A stretch of DNA of 64,000 nucleotides from Eucommia ulmoides. Lineage: Eukaryota; Streptophyta; Magnoliopsida; Garryales; Eucommiaceae. Location: NCBI GenBank assembly GCA_016647705.1, contig CM028334.1:3100001-3164000 (forward strand), in the 5' to 3' direction. The notes under the pieces are model-generated. The model made no database searches. It was given only the letters and a program-made list of their open reading frames with translations, and had not been told where the DNA came from. The position numbers and the translations under genes were made by a program. Positions 23,301 through 33,900 of the stretch are shown piece after piece; position 1 is the stretch's first letter, and each line of letters opens with the position of its first letter.

Positions 23301-25667
23301 CCCATACTTTGGTGCCAGGAGAGTCAAGACCTGTTATATTGTTAATCTCTTCATCATCGGAAGTATAAGAACTACTGCTTGCGGAACGAACCTCGTCTGA
23401 ATGCGTGAGGTTGCTTTCACCATCCTCATTGCATGAAGTAAACAGAGGACGAGCTGAGTTTTTCCAATTGTCAACTGCATGCTGTTCATTGCCTCCAAAG
23501 CTAGAAGCGCTGCCACCATGGGAACTACAGTTCGTAGCACCATCTTTTTCTTTGTTCCTAGGCAATGTTTTAACTTGATCCCCTGCTGTAGAACTTCGCG
23601 GGCTTGGATTTTTTAACAAATTTGCAGCTTCCTTCTTTTTGTAGTTTCTTCCTTTTGTCCACATGTTCTCAAAATTCTCTGGATTCAGCGTTTCTTTCTT
23701 TCTGCGAGAAATCATATCTAACCTATCACTCCATTCACCTCCAGCATTGTGTTGTTGAATTCCTCTTTCATCATCAGTGCCTGAAGGCAAAGAACTCCAA
23801 GAACGGGTAGATTGAGTATCAACGGAAAGCAATGGATCCTTTGGAAGGAACGATCCATTCATACTGCGTGCTGCAGGCCTCCCTGCAGTCTCGTATTCAT
23901 CCTTTTTTAACTGCACAAGTTCGACACCCTTAACAGGAGGATCCAGATTCCTGGTATGATGTTCAGATGATGTTCTTGAAGAGCCATTTGATCTAGACTT
24001 AGACGACTCTTGTGCTGCACTGGCTTGTTTAGACTTAGTTAAAGAAATAACTAACCCTTCAATCCTTTCATTAATAAACCTGACACCAAAACTCGACAAA
24101 TTTTAAGAACAGAAACCGAGTTCCCTGGAAATACTAATGAAAACAATGTGATGATTACCTAGGACTAGCTAAGTTTAACACCGGGCGCATTACAGCACAA
24201 GCAATAAGCTCCCTGACAATATAGCGAAATAAGGAGCACTGTAGATCCTCGGGTTTGAATGTAAAAGAAATAAAAGCATCCATAAGATGCTGCAGAACCT
24301 GTAAATGTGCAGAAAAATAAGAATCTAAACAGTGAAGAAACCAGGAAAATACACCATGTTGACATAAAATTCTACATAAAAAAACCTTGTGTTCAGCTTC
24401 AGCAGAAAATAAGGCCGGGTGTAATTTGTCCTCAGAAGACAGTACAGATTTTAATTCCTTATCTCGGAGTTCTATAGTAAGTATTCTTGATTCTTGCTTC
24501 TGAATTTTCATTTGACAAGCACGGAAAAGCTCCAAGTGGGTGCAAATAAGATTGATAACATCCCTGTACCATATTCAAGGAAAACGAATGACCGCTTCTA
24601 AATAAATAAAATATGAATTTGACTAAAGTATGGAAATATTTATGGCACTTGAACCTCATCATAAAATCTATAAGGTTGATATTTCTCATGCGAGATGAAA
24701 ATTCGGCGAGTACACCATTGATGATCAGCACCAGCTCTTCTGGGCCTTGTCGATCAGGAGTTATGCGAGAGTACCATAGATCTGACACCCATTCGGACAC
24801 TAAATGCCTGGTGAACTGATCTATTGCATCCTCGACAACAGGGGAATTCACCTTCCTTCCCCAGTCCGATCTCTCAACAACAACATTAGGACCTTCAGAG
24901 GGTCTTCTTTGAGAAGAATTTTTCTGTGGAGATGGTGTGCTTTTGTATGTTGCGGCTTTCCTCCGCGCATCAAAATCCAAAGAAAAGTATCTCAGGATAA
25001 CAATTAAGCAGGCAGCAGCAGGCAAGTTGACCAACACCGAGGCACTTGTTACTGCAAATAAATACAGACTAGAAAATTCAAACATGACTACTTTTATCTC
25101 AAGTCTCTCTTGTAGAGAAACCAACGCAAATAATTGACCCCGTATGCATAAACCATAGCATATGATTATCCAATGTGAGAAAATCCAAACCCTAATTTGT
25201 GCTTTATCAGAACAACATTTCAAGAATGTGATGGAGTTATCTACCAGGCCTGAAGTTAAATCTTTCCTAGACTAATCAACTGATACCAGTGAAGCTGCAA
25301 TTATACGAGATAAATCCACACCGGAAGGCATAAATACCTACAACTAACATAATTCTAGTCTCTTCACAATAAATTAACCTACCAACATTGATCAAGTTCA
25401 AATTCTCAACGGAACAGAGCAATAGGAAGTAAATCCTCTCCATTCATGCATATATTTGTGTGTGTGCATCTCCCTCGACTCGATTAATTCAAGCACATCA
25501 TTAAATGAAACTAATGGCAAAATATTTCATGATTTATAATAAAAACAGCTACACTCACAAGACATGAGATATGACAGTCCGACGACGCATATGATCAGAA
25601 AAACAATCCGCTTCTTGGCTTCCTCAACGAGGTCCCCAACCGTGATCGCCGGCCTCCCGGTGCTCAT
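17325..25667 (-). CDS. PXA-PX-nexin-C domain protein (sorting-nexin 13-like), 15 exons
   Basis: Coding exons (minus): 25667-25559, 25051-24655, 24563-24386, 24298-24159, 24079-22882, 22771-22671, 22504-22360, 21869-21801, 21720-21675, 20558-20185, 20073-19994, 19358-19223, 18846-18651, 18544-18462 and 17459-17325. All junctions are GT-AG and in phase, giving 1128 residues. The N-terminus has two hydrophobic segments (about 17-35 and 43-63). A PXA domain follows (about 105-290), then a long Ser/Asp-rich linker, a PX phosphoinositide-binding domain (about 660-775, RRFRHFEELHRRL, PPKHF) and a C-terminal nexin domain (about 920-1110). The family is expected at endomembranes, in lipid or endosomal trafficking. 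I chose MSTGRP as the start because it directly precedes the conserved DLVEEAKKRI block. The gene is divergent from the chromomethylase gene. Confidence 0.93.
17820..18044. repeat. Partial MITE related to 5037-5502 (PXA gene intron 14)
   Basis: It contains paired CCCAAAATTTTGGGA blocks, GTTTACCAAATAC and TCTGTACATTAAT, as in the 3' half of the 5037-5502 element. It ends AACAGTAACCAAACAGGGCCTAAG, a PIF-like GGCCCTGTTTGGTTACTG end in reverse. The 5' half is missing or unrecognisable. Confidence 0.45.
18060..18240. repeat. MITE-like palindromic repeat (PXA gene intron 14)
   Basis: GCCCATGTTTGGCAGGAGGGAATGAAATTGAAT on the left and ATTCAATTCCATTCTAGCCTACCAAACGTGCC on the right are inverted relatives. 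The fold-back ends (TTTGGC/ACCAAAC) enclose a short AT-rich loop. Similar material occurs at 38170-38340. This is a non-coding MITE-type sequence inside the last intron. Confidence 0.45.
18592..18609. repeat. (TG)n microsatellite
   Basis: About 9 TG units, within the intron between exons 13 and 14 of the PXA-PX gene. Confidence 0.85.
19412..19944. repeat. MITE-like insertion in PXA gene intron 11
   Basis: The stretch opens with GTCGTATTTGGCTAAGGGATTTGA and closes with TTACCTTACCCAAACGCAAC, whose complement GTTGCGTTTGGGTAAGG mirrors the start. The interior has inverted GAAATC/GATTTC and AATTCC/GGAATT blocks. It is non-coding and intronic. Confidence 0.4.
20591..21613 (-). mobile_element. TRIM, family A, split by a second insertion (PXA gene intron 9)
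   Basis: The minus-strand LTRs are about 21496-21613 and 20591-20709. They begin TGTTGGGTTTATCC (read on minus), and the element is bounded by TGATA on both sides (20586-20590 and 21614-21618), a perfect 5-bp target duplication. The purine tract and a PBS-like TGATATCAGTG lie inside. The short interior is interrupted at 20799-21479. Structure matches the complete TRIM at 4426-4760. Confidence 0.8.
20799..21479. mobile_element. hAT-like non-autonomous element nested in the TRIM
   Basis: The ends are TAGGGATGTCAATGGTTCGG and, on the opposite strand at the other end, TAAGGATGACAAAAAAAACCG, so they form imperfect inverted repeats of hAT-like form. The arms are rich in AAACC(A/G)/GGTTT repeats, with a TAGA tetranucleotide run near 21200-21220. 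I could not establish an 8-bp target duplication. It separates the PBS side from the 5' part of the TRIM interior. Confidence 0.5.
22619..22642. repeat. 24-base poly-G run in PXA gene intron 6
   Basis: An uninterrupted G homopolymer lies 29 bp beyond the exon 6 donor (22671-22771) on the minus strand. On the transcript it reads as poly-C. It is capable of quadruplex formation, and the exact length is easily miscounted by sequencing. Confidence 0.9.
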
Positions 25668-27996
25668 TTCGGACCGCGGCTCAATCTTCAAACCGTAAAA
25701 CTCATCCACAACAATTAAACTAAAATCAATTACTCAATCTAACCACTTCCTCTTCATAATTCCGAATCGTCTTCCATTTGAACCGAACCAAATCTTCAAG
25801 CATCCTCCTCAACATGAAATCGAATCAGAGAACTCATCCATCCAACACAACAACAAGCGATCAACCAATGTAGCAAAAATTGGAGCAAAAATGAGCTCGA
25901 TAAAGCACTGAAATGGCGATTGACGATGCGAAATCGCGGATGTGTATGATTCAATCAAGTCCGACGGCAAAGACCGTTAGGTTTCTAGCGTGCGTTGCAG
26001 TCTACGCGCTTCGCTTTCTCTCTCTAAGATTCTCGCTCTAAAATCTGCTCTGATGTGAAAATTTTCAACTGTCGTGTACTGGTAGGTTTATTCAGCGTGT
26101 TTCTACTGATTTGTCTTCGAAGCTGACGCGAGAGGTGGAGAGAGAGAGGCGACTCTTGTGCGTGGTCATTCTGTTTCGCTACGGTAAACGGATTGATGTA
26201 GTCGACCAGTGGTACAAAGATTTAGTTGTTGTTATTAAAATACACTAATAACCCCGAAACGTTGGAAATAGTTCCAAATTGATCTATCATGTTTTAATAT
26301 TTCCAATTTAGCCTCTAATCTTTCAATAAGTTTTAGATTTGGGCATTTTCACATATTTGGAGAATTTTAATATTTAGTCTTCAAAATATATAGAAATCGT
26401 GAAATAAATTTTTAGCTATCTTAATTAAGTTTTCAATACCAAATATTTTTAAAAAAATAGTTTTTATTTTTTGACTATTTTTTTTAATTTACATAAAATA
26501 ACATTTTGTAAAATATAGTAACATGAGAACATTTACATTTTTATTTTGCTATTTTTAAATGTTTAATATTTGTTCACAAGACTAATTGTACTATTGTAAA
26601 TGTTTACAATTTTTAAACATTAAAAATAAAACTTAAGATCAACAAAAACAAAATTGTTATGAACATTTACCAAAAAAATAAAAATAAAAAGAAGCGAACA
26701 AAAAATATAAAAACATTGAAAGAAAAAAACTAAAATCAACGAAAAACAAACCGGTGTGAACATTTACCAAATGACAATGAACATTCACCAAAACACAATC
26801 CTCGTATAAACATTCACAAATTTTGGCAACTCCAACAGTTCGACCATCACCTATGTCATCCCAAATTTTGACAATTTTGATACCAAAATGAGCTCTAATA
26901 GCTCGACCCATTTCTACCATTTTGGCACAAATGCTTTGCATGTACCATATTTCACTTGACACATGCAGTACCTTGTGTCATATCTAGATGTGGATTTAAT
27001 TAGAGTCAGATTTAATTACGGTTGAGTTAACCATGATTTTTTTAGGGTTTTAATTTATTTTTAAATTTAAATATTGATATAATTTAATTTAAGCTAAAAA
27101 AATCAAAGTATGTTAAAAATATATAATATTAAATATTTTAATTTTAATTTTTAATATAATTTCCTTTTAAAAAATGGTACACTGATTTTGCCACATCTAT
27201 TGGAATTCTTACTTTAAATTAGGTGCACTATAATACTATTCATGTGCTATATTTAAAAAATGATAACAATTTTAACCCACTAACCATTTCATGAGCTAAA
27301 TGGTATAACTACCATTTTATCTAACTAAATTTAAAAATTAAAGTTTCAACTCAAGAACCATCATTCTAGCTATTCTACCAAATTAGAGTGTCTCCAATCC
27401 AAATGGCTATTTTCATTTGCTAAAATATCATTTTGGCTCATGAATAGTGTTTTTCTAATATAAATTTTGAATTGCACTCCAACCATGTTAGTCAAATATA
27501 TTAGCTATTAATATTTTTAATTTAATTTTTGCTAAGCAAACTTTTATCTAGCGGGTTGGAGTAAATAATATTGATATTAAATAGACAAATTGGTAGTTCA
27601 AAGTTTTTACAAATTTTTAGTTAGCCTGTTTATCTTAAGTAGAAATGACTCTTGAAATAACTATTTGGTAAAATGACTGTGGTGATAGCTCTTGGTTTGA
27701 AACTTAATTTTTAAGTTTGGTTGGATAAAATGATAGTTATACAATTTGGCTATTGAAATAGTTAGTGGGTTGTAGTTGCTCTAACCATCTCCACAGCAAG
27801 TATTTCTACCTCGGGTTAACTAGAACAGTACACACGCACTGACCTTCAGCCCCAAATTTTCTCCTTCCCGCTCAAACTCCCGCCTTTCAAAATTTTCATT
27901 CGACCTTCCCACCCTCTTAACCCCTCTCTCTCCCCACTCATTCTCTCCGTCTCATAGCATCTCTCTAACAAGTGCGCCTTGCTGTCCCTCATTTCC
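25668..27996. promoter_or_regulatory. Divergent intergenic region between PXA-PX gene and CMT gene
   Basis: This 2.3-kb stretch separates two head-to-head start codons. The right end of the PXA side (about 25668-26130) is a GC-richer leader. 26230-27830 is AT-rich repeat DNA, including a MITE-like stretch at about 27389-27790 (GAGTGTCTCCAATCC, and the inverse GTTGCTCTAACC near its right end). No further gene is seen. Near the CMT start, TTCCCGC (27865-27871) and CTCCCGCC (27877-27884) resemble E2F core sites, which would suit a replication-linked methyltransferase, but neither is a perfect consensus. Confidence 0.45.
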
Positions 27997-30900
27997 ATGA
28001 CGACCAAGCGAGCTTCTTCTTCAGCTTCCGATTCTAAGAGCAAATCCAAGAAGCGAGCGGCGGCGAAGTCCCCGTCGGAGGATGCGGCTGTTCAAGATGT
28101 GGTTTCAACTGTTGAAGAGGGGTTTATAGGTGATCCGGTTGCTGATTTGGATGCGCGGCAGCGGTGGCCGCATCGCTACGAAGGAAAGGTTCGTACATGT
28201 CAAATAGTCCTTTCTAAGCTACTTGTCAAATGCAAGAAACTCTGTTTTTTTCTTCCGTCCGAACGGACCCTTAAATTATTTTCCTCGCATAAGAGAGGTA
28301 GCAATGTGATTATGTGTAGGTGATTTTGGACTCAAATACATGCAATGCAAGAGTTTTAAAGAACTGAGTAGGAGAACGGACCCTTAAATTATTTCACACT
28401 GCTCTATCCAGAGGTTTGACTGAATTATTGTAAATTGAATCACATGATTTTGTAAGGGTGATATATCATTTCTTATATATTTGTATATTCACATTATATA
28501 TTTGTATATTCACATGTATGTCTCACTGTACTCAGTGAATACATTTGTGTTGGGAATTTCAGACTAATTTCCAAATGTTGGAGTAAAAACAAATATATGA
28601 ACTTATATATTAAATAAATGTGAATTATAGACTATCAAATAAAATTAGGTCAATTAAAGTGGTCAATTTAAGTTTTGGGGCTTTAATTAATGTATTATAA
28701 AGTGTGGGTATTAATGTGTAGAGACAAGCGTAATTTCTATTTTCTATGATGGGTTAAGATAGAAAATACGAACATGCGCGACTGTTTACGAGTAAATGCG
28801 ATTGTTTACGAACGGATGTGACTATTTATGAATAGACACGATTACTTATAAATAGGGGTCATGGTCCCCGGATCACACAACGTTTTTCTATTCTTCTGAT
28901 CCCCATTGTCAGAGAGAAATTTAGATAGAAAACAAGTGTAGATCTGGAAGATCATAAAAACTCAGACTCGGATATTTTAACTTTTATATTATGGATTCAG
29001 GTACGTTTCCGTAAATTTAATATTTTTATTCTTGATGATTTAATATGATTGTTCCTGTTTGTGTGATGATTTTCACATAATGAAATTAAGTCCTACATGT
29101 GGTATCGGAGCCATCATTTATATTTAAATATGTTAAAGTTACAGTGTATTTATACAATTTTAAATTCAAATATTGGTGTTTAAATATATATTTTGAGATA
29201 AATTACTTGAAACAACACGTCACTAAAGTGACCACTCTTGTGGAAATTAATTTTATTTTGAAATATAAAAAAAAAATTATATGTATGCAATTTATGTGAA
29301 TATTAGTTGGCCCAAAGGAAAATTATTTTTTAACAGAATTGTATGCACACTTGTGGTAATAAACACGTGATGATTATTTGGTTTTATATATGAATAATAA
29401 ATCGACCCAAACTAGGAAGCACTGACATTCCGCCGGAGGCTGAGTGTCAGTGTCCGACATGTGTCGGACACGGACACGCCTCCGACACGGCTCGGACACG
29501 TGTCCAACACGTGTTGAAAATTTTCATTTATTTTTATTAATTCCGACACAGTCCGGACACACGAAGGTAACCGTGTCAGACATGCGAACGTAAACGTATC
29601 ACGTAGTTCTAAGTATCGGCCAGATTTCTTCCATTTACCTTGGCTCCGACGAAGTCTTCACTGCAGCCGTCGATCATCACCTTCAGCGTGTCCTTGTTCG
29701 TCCTGGGCTTCAAGGTTTCGATTTTCTTGAACACTGGCTTCCGCTTGTCTATCGTCGACGCTGCTGTCTATAGCGTCACAGTCGCCATCGAAAGGTACAC
29801 AAAGAAAAAACCAAGTTGAATTATCTGGCGTCGCTGTACTGCAGAACAACGTATACGCAATGATGGGGTAGATCAAGAATTCGATACTCTGGTAAGTGTA
29901 AGTCTTCTACACAGTTGGTATGGAGATTTAGAGGCAGAGATAGGGTTCGGTTTGGGAATGAAAATTGTATTTCCGTGGGGATAGAGCGAGAGAAATTATA
30001 ATTATAATTATCTTAATATTTTTTTAAATGAATTTACTTAATGAAAATAAAACTATATATTTATTTATTGACGTGTCCATGCCGTGTCTGTGTCGGGGTT
30101 TTTGAGAAATTGTCGTATCGCCGTGTTGCGTGTCGTGTCCGTGTCGCGTGTTTCCTTGGACCCAAAGGAAGATTTATTGTTCGATATGTTCTTATTATTA
30201 GTGTTTGATTACTACACCAAGATATCACTTACAAGTTAATATTTGTATCCAAAGACAAAATATTAATAGAGTGTCCGATATCTTGAAATGGGGTTTGCCT
30301 TTATTTGAATTTATTTTTGTTTTGAGGCTTATGTGAGCTTATTTTGTTTGTTTATTGTTTTCTGATTTAGCTATAAGTTCTGCTTCTAACATTACTGCTA
30401 GCATTAATTCTATTCTTATACTAAATGACATAAACTTCAAATCATGGCACGATAACCTCCAAATAGTTTTCGATGTCATGGATCTAGACTATGCGTTAAG
30501 GGTTCTTTCTCCTGCACCTTTTATTGATAAAAGTTTCTCTAATGAAAAGGACATTGAAAGGTGGGAGAAGTCAAATCGCATATGTTTGATGATCATTAAA
30601 AAGGCCATTCCAGAAGCATTCAGGGGCACAATATCGGAAATGATAGTGATAGTCAAAGAGTTTCTAGAAGAAATTAAGAACATATTTGCTAAGAATGAAA
30701 AGGCTGAAATAAATACACTTTTGTTAAATCTTATTTCAATGAGATATAAAGGTAATGGGAACATTATGGAGTACATTATAGAAATGTCTCATCTCGCTTC
30801 AAAGCTAAAGAGGACATAAGCTTGATCTCTCTAAGGATTTGCTTGTGCATTTGGTTTTGATATCTCTTCCCACACAATTTAGTCAATTTAAGGTGAACTA

Positions 30901-33900
30901 CAACTGTCAAAAAGAGACTTGGTCTCTTAATGAGCTCATATCACATTGTGTGCAAGAAGAGGAAAGATCGAAGCAAGAAAAGATAGAGAGTGCTCATTTG
31001 GCTGGTACTTCCAAGGATAAAGGGAAGAAAAAAAAGAAGGATAAAGAAGCTGCAGAGGCTTCATATAAAAAGAAACAACATAAAGAAAATAATATTGATG
31101 GTTGTTTCTTCTGTGGAGCTACGTGACATAAGAAGAAGTAATGTATGATTATCATGCTTAGTGTGCAAAGAAAGATACATTTCTTAATCTGGTTTGTTTA
31201 GATGTTAATTTAACTTCGGTACCTAAAGACACTTGGTGGATAGATTCTGGTGCAATCACTCACATCAGTGTGTTTATGCAGTGTTGCCTGAGCTGTCGAA
31301 AACTAAATGACGGTGAAAAATACATCTTTGTAGGCGATGGCAAGAAGGTCGAAGTTGAGGCAATCGGGATGTTTAGGTTATTATTAAAGTCTGGTACTTA
31401 TTTGAATCTGAATGAGACATTTGTTGTACCGTCATTTAGATGGAATTTGATTTTATTTTTGTATTGGATAAATTTGGTTATTCTTGTTCTTTCGGAAATA
31501 ATAAATTTAGTCTTTTTCAGAATTCAAATTTGGTTGGTACTGATTCTTTATCTTATATAGATAACCTTTATATGCTTGATACGGTTACTTCATATCATGA
31601 AACTTTGCAATTAATTACTCGAGGTGTTAAAAGGAAATTAACCAATGAGAATTCCGCATCGTTATGGCATAAGAGATTAGGTCATATCTCCAAAAGGAGA
31701 ATTGAAAGACTTGTGTCAGATGAGATTCTAGATTCCCTTGATTTTGCAGATTTTGAAATTTGCACAAATTGTATAAAGGGAAAACAAACAAGCATAAGGA
31801 GATTTGGTACCAACAGGGTTACATATGTCTTAGAACTGATACATACATATATTTGTGGACCATTTTCTACGGTTTTATGGAATGGTCAACAATATTTTAT
31901 CACGTTCATAGACGATTTTTCTCGTTATGGCTGCCTTTATCTCATTCATGAAAAGTCTCAATCACTGGACGTGTTCAAATCGTTCAAAGCTGAAGTTGAA
32001 AATCAACTCAGCAAAAGGATTAAAAGTGTCAGATCTGACCGTGGTGGTGAATACTATGGTAGGTATGACGGTTCAGGTGAATAACGTCCGGGCTCATTTG
32101 CTAAATTCTAAGAGGAGTGCGGTATCGTCCCTCAGTACACCATGCCAGGTTCTCCAAGCATGAATGGTGTTGCTGAAAGGCGAAATAGAACGCTCAAATC
32201 CATGGTAAGAAGTATGATTAGTCACTCTAACTTGCCAGAATCACTCTGGGGTGAAGCATTAAAGACTGCAGTATATATCCTTGACAGAGTACTAACTAAA
32301 GCAACTGTCAAAACCCCTTATGAACTTTGGACAGGCAAGAAGTTTAATCTGAAGCACTTACACATTTGGGGATGTCCAGTTGAAGCAAGGCCTTACAGGC
32401 CACATGAAAAGAAATTGGATTTAAGAACGGTTAGTTGCTATTTTATTGGATACTCTGAAAGATCCAGGGGTTACAAATTCTATGATCCTACTACTAGAAC
32501 AATTTTTGAGACGGGAAACGCCCGGTTCTTTGAGGATGTTGAGTTTGAGGGGGGAGATAAGGTTAGTGATTTTATTTTTGAAGAGGAATATGTTGATATT
32601 CTCACAGTTGTTATTGGCATTGATCAGGCTCCTATTCCTGACATTGTTCAAGAAGCAGATTCAAATCAAAACAATATCCAATAATCTCCCATTTCAGAAG
32701 AACAAATTCTACCACCTCCAGAACCTATGCCATTAAGGAGATCCACTAGAGAAAGGAGAAGTACAGTGTCAGATGATTACATTGTATTTCTCTAAGAACA
32801 TGAGTTTGACATTGGTGCGGTGGAAGATGATCCAATTAACTTCAGTCAAGCCATGGAAAGTTATAAATCTCAAAAGTGGATTGATGCCATGAATGAGGAG
32901 ATAAAGTCCATGAAGGACATTGACGTTTGGGATATTGTCCCGTTGTCTGAAGGTGCGAAACTCATTGGTTGTAAATGGATATTTAAAACCAAGAGGGATT
33001 CGAAAGGTGATGTGGAGAGATACAAAGCTCGTCTTGTCGCTAAAGGTTTTACACAGAAAGAAGACATCGATTATAAATAGACTTTTTCTCCGGTTTCGTC
33101 GAAAGACTCTTTTAGGATAATAATGATACTTGTGGTGCACTTTGACCTTGAGCTTCATCAGATGGATATTAAGACTGTGTTTCTCAATGGTAACATTGAT
33201 GAAACAATCTATATGGTGTAACCAAAAGCTTTGTGTCGGGAAATGCAAAGAAGATAGTTTGCAAGTTAAAGAAATCCATCTATGAGCTTAAACAAGCTTT
33301 TCGTCAATGGTATTATAAGTTTCATCAAGTTATTATCTTGTTTGGTTTTGAGATAAATTTGGTTGATGCTTGTATATACCACAAGTTTAGTGGGAGTAAG
33401 CATATTTACTTAATTTTATATGTTGATGACATATTGCTTGTCACCAACGATATAGGCATGCTACACGAAACTAAGGCCCCGTTTGGTTAGTGTTCCCAAC
33501 CAAACCCAACCCAACCCAAAAAATAGGAATTGATTCTCAAAATCCTAAAGAAACCAGAAACAAAAAAAAGTTGTTTCTTTTTGTGCCCAAAAAACTCAAC
33601 TCAAAATTCTCAACTTCCGTCTTCATCTGCCGGCTGACCACCACCACCCGCCGCCGTAGTCCGGCAACTGTCCGGCGATCGACCGTCATCTCCGGCCACC
33701 TCCGGTGACCTTCTGCTGCCGCCGGCCACCTCCGCCGACCGTCTGCGCCGCCGGCGTCCACCTCTGGCGACCGTCTGCGCCACCGGTGTCCACCTCCGGC
33801 TACCGTCTGCTGCCTGTCAGCGACCGTCGCCGGCCACCTCCGCCGCCCCGCCGGCCGTCCGGCCACCACCACCGCCGTCGCCGTCTGACACACCGCCGGC

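Noticed and set aside
27997..28323. CMT exon 1 extended through its donor as a 108-residue protein
   Set aside because: The sequence after 28188 is intronic in composition. The GTTCGTACA donor and the in-phase exon at 37966-38006 give the expected continuation.
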